Assembly (NCBI GenBank): GCA_018334735.1
Contig: JAGXLK010000107.1
Coordinates: 1-7,200 of the forward strand
Direction: 5' to 3'
Origin: Planctomycetota bacterium
GTDB lineage: Bacteria; Planctomycetota; Brocadiia; SM23-32
Length of the DNA: 7,200 bases
In this document: piece by piece, positions 6,205 to 7,200 of the stretch
Layout: each line of letters begins with the position of its first letter
How positions within the stretch are numbered: position 1 is the first letter of the stretch
Program-made: the position numbers and the translations under genes
Notes under the pieces: model-generated
What the model was told of the DNA's origin: nothing
The model's database searches: none
Seen by the model: only the letters and a program-made list of their open reading frames with translations

Positions 6205-7200
6205 ATGTCAGAAAAATATGACGAGCAGACATTGTCGTATCTGGAGGATCTTTACGGTGCCGATCGACGGAACCATGCGTTTGGCGGGGATTCGCCGTCG
6301 GATTTCAAAAACTGGTGCCACAATGCCCGGCCAGCTCTGCGTGAGTTGATCGGCCTGAACCGTATCCGAAAGGATGCGGGCCGTTTCACCCCCTCTTTCG
6401 AACTTCAGGATTCGGAAAAACTGTCAGATTACACCCGACAGAAATGGATCATGGAGACAGAACCGGGATTCGAGGTGCCGTTCTGGTTCCTGGAACCCGC
6501 CAAAGATGGCCCTCACCCCCTGGCAGTCTTCCCGCACGGACATTACAGCAAGAACGGTCTGGACTGCGCCCTCGGGATTGCCGACACACCTGAAATGGCC
6601 GAGAAAATTGAGAAACAGGACCGTGACGTCGCGATTCAGGCACTCCGAAGGGGTTTCGCGGCCATCGCCCCGGCAACGCGCGGCTTCCACCCGGCCGATA
6701 TCCCGGACGTCACCGGACGGCACGGCAACCGTGACTGCCGGAGTCATCTGATGCATTCGTTGCTTGCCGGCCGAACAGTGATCGGCGAACGCGTCTGGGA
6801 TCTGGAGCGGTTGATCGACTGGGCATCGGAGCGAACAGAAATCGACACCTCAGAAGTTTTAATGATGGGGAACTCCGGCGGTGGTGTTGCCACCCTGTAT
6901 GCCGCTGCCTGTGACGAACGGGTAACAACCGGCGTTGTGAGCTGTTCGTTCTGCCGTTTCGTGGGGGAAAACGGGAAATTGCACCATTGCGATTGCAACA
7001 TTGTGCCCGGCATCATGAGATTCGGCGCCATTCACGATGTCGCCGGTCTTATCTGTCCCCGAAGGCTCCTTATCGTCAACGGCAGGGAAGATTCCCTTTT
7101 CCCGCCGTCCGAAGTTGACCGCGCCGTCTCGGGCGTAGAAAAAATCTTCCAGGCCGCCGGAGCGGAGCAGAACTTCCGTCATCGCTACGGTTCAGAGGGA
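6205..7200 (+). CDS. Alpha/beta hydrolase, second of a tandem pair, cut by the window end
   Basis: 332 codons are visible with no stop; the gene runs off the right edge. It starts at the ATG at 6205, with AAGGA (6193-6197) 7 nt upstream. It is a diverged paralogue of the preceding gene. The nucleophile is S224 in M-G-N-S-G-G-G, the acid is D296 in GREDSLFP, and the shared segment is AGRTVIGERVWDLERLIDW (188-206). PHGHYSKNG (110-118) matches the oxyanion-loop position. The visible part ends YGSEG; by alignment with VVGDGGHRFY upstream the catalytic His should lie about two residues past the edge. The Cys/His cluster is conserved exactly: C247-x2-C250-x10-H261-C262-x-C264, with C178 matching C167 of the paralogue. 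No signal peptide is seen. The overall sequence is clearly diverged, especially residues 1-100 and the loop at 160-180, which suggests different substrates rather than a recent duplication. A short overlapping frame from an ATG at 6186 (11 codons) is probably meaningless. Confidence 0.87.
   Translation, partial: MSEKYDEQTLSYLEDLYGADRRNHAFGGDSPSDFKNWCHNARPALRELIGLNRIRKDAGRFTPSFELQDSEKLSDYTRQKWIMETEPGFEVPFWFLEPAKDGPHPLAVFPHGHYSKNGLDCALGIADTPEMAEKIEKQDRDVAIQALRRGFAAIAPATRGFHPADIPDVTGRHGNRDCRSHLMHSLLAGRTVIGERVWDLERLIDWASERTEIDTSEVLMMGNSGGGVATLYAAACDERVTTGVVSCSFCRFVGENGKLHHCDCNIVPGIMRFGAIHDVAGLICPRRLLIVNGREDSLFPPSEVDRAVSGVEKIFQAAGAEQNFRHRYGSEG

Overview
The window reads as a stretch of bacterial chromosome with ordinary gene content and two structurally rich intergenic regions. 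No rRNA, tRNA, CRISPR array, transposase or phage gene is recognisable. GC-rich coding, a TadG-like von Willebrand A protein and tandem GNSGGG-type alpha/beta hydrolases suggest a member of the Planctomycetota/Verrucomicrobiota/Lentisphaerota (PVC) group. That assignment is inferred from protein style and has not been tested by any search.

Layout. Positions 108-1616 encode a membrane-anchored TadG-like pilus-assembly protein with a complete MIDAS vWA domain and an unusual Tyr/Trp-rich insertion. It is followed closely by a small secreted or membrane-anchored protein of unknown function with an 'FGMS' motif (1688-2269). After a 278-bp gap comes a membrane-anchored DUF192 protein with an acidic Pro/Thr tail (2548-3126). 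All three face right and are predicted to act at or outside the inner membrane.

Positions 3127-3514 hold no convincing gene but are unusually rich in inverted repeats. There is a perfect 13-bp hairpin, a long-range 12-bp inverted repeat (3199-3210 with 3381-3392) that ends directly in a T7 run and encloses further nested complementary segments, and a second long-range repeat (3396-3407 with 3485-3496). This is the best candidate here for something undescribed: either a structured RNA of about 195 nt or the remnant of a miniature inverted-repeat element.

Positions 3515-4657 (minus strand) encode an M20 metallopeptidase/deacylase. Its 5' end faces a second non-coding region (4658-5107) that carries two 7-bp repeats 20 bp apart and an inverted repeat just upstream of the next gene.

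Positions 5108-6130 and 6205 to beyond the window end encode two diverged tandem paralogues of a serine alpha/beta hydrolase family, 74 bp apart and probably co-transcribed. Both keep the nucleophile and acid. Both also share a C-x2-C-x10-H-C-x-C cluster that is odd for proteins with no signal peptide. The second gene is cut by the window end just before its expected catalytic histidine. The hydrolases and the M20 enzyme are hydrolytic enzymes of unknown substrate; a shared catabolic role is possible but not shown.
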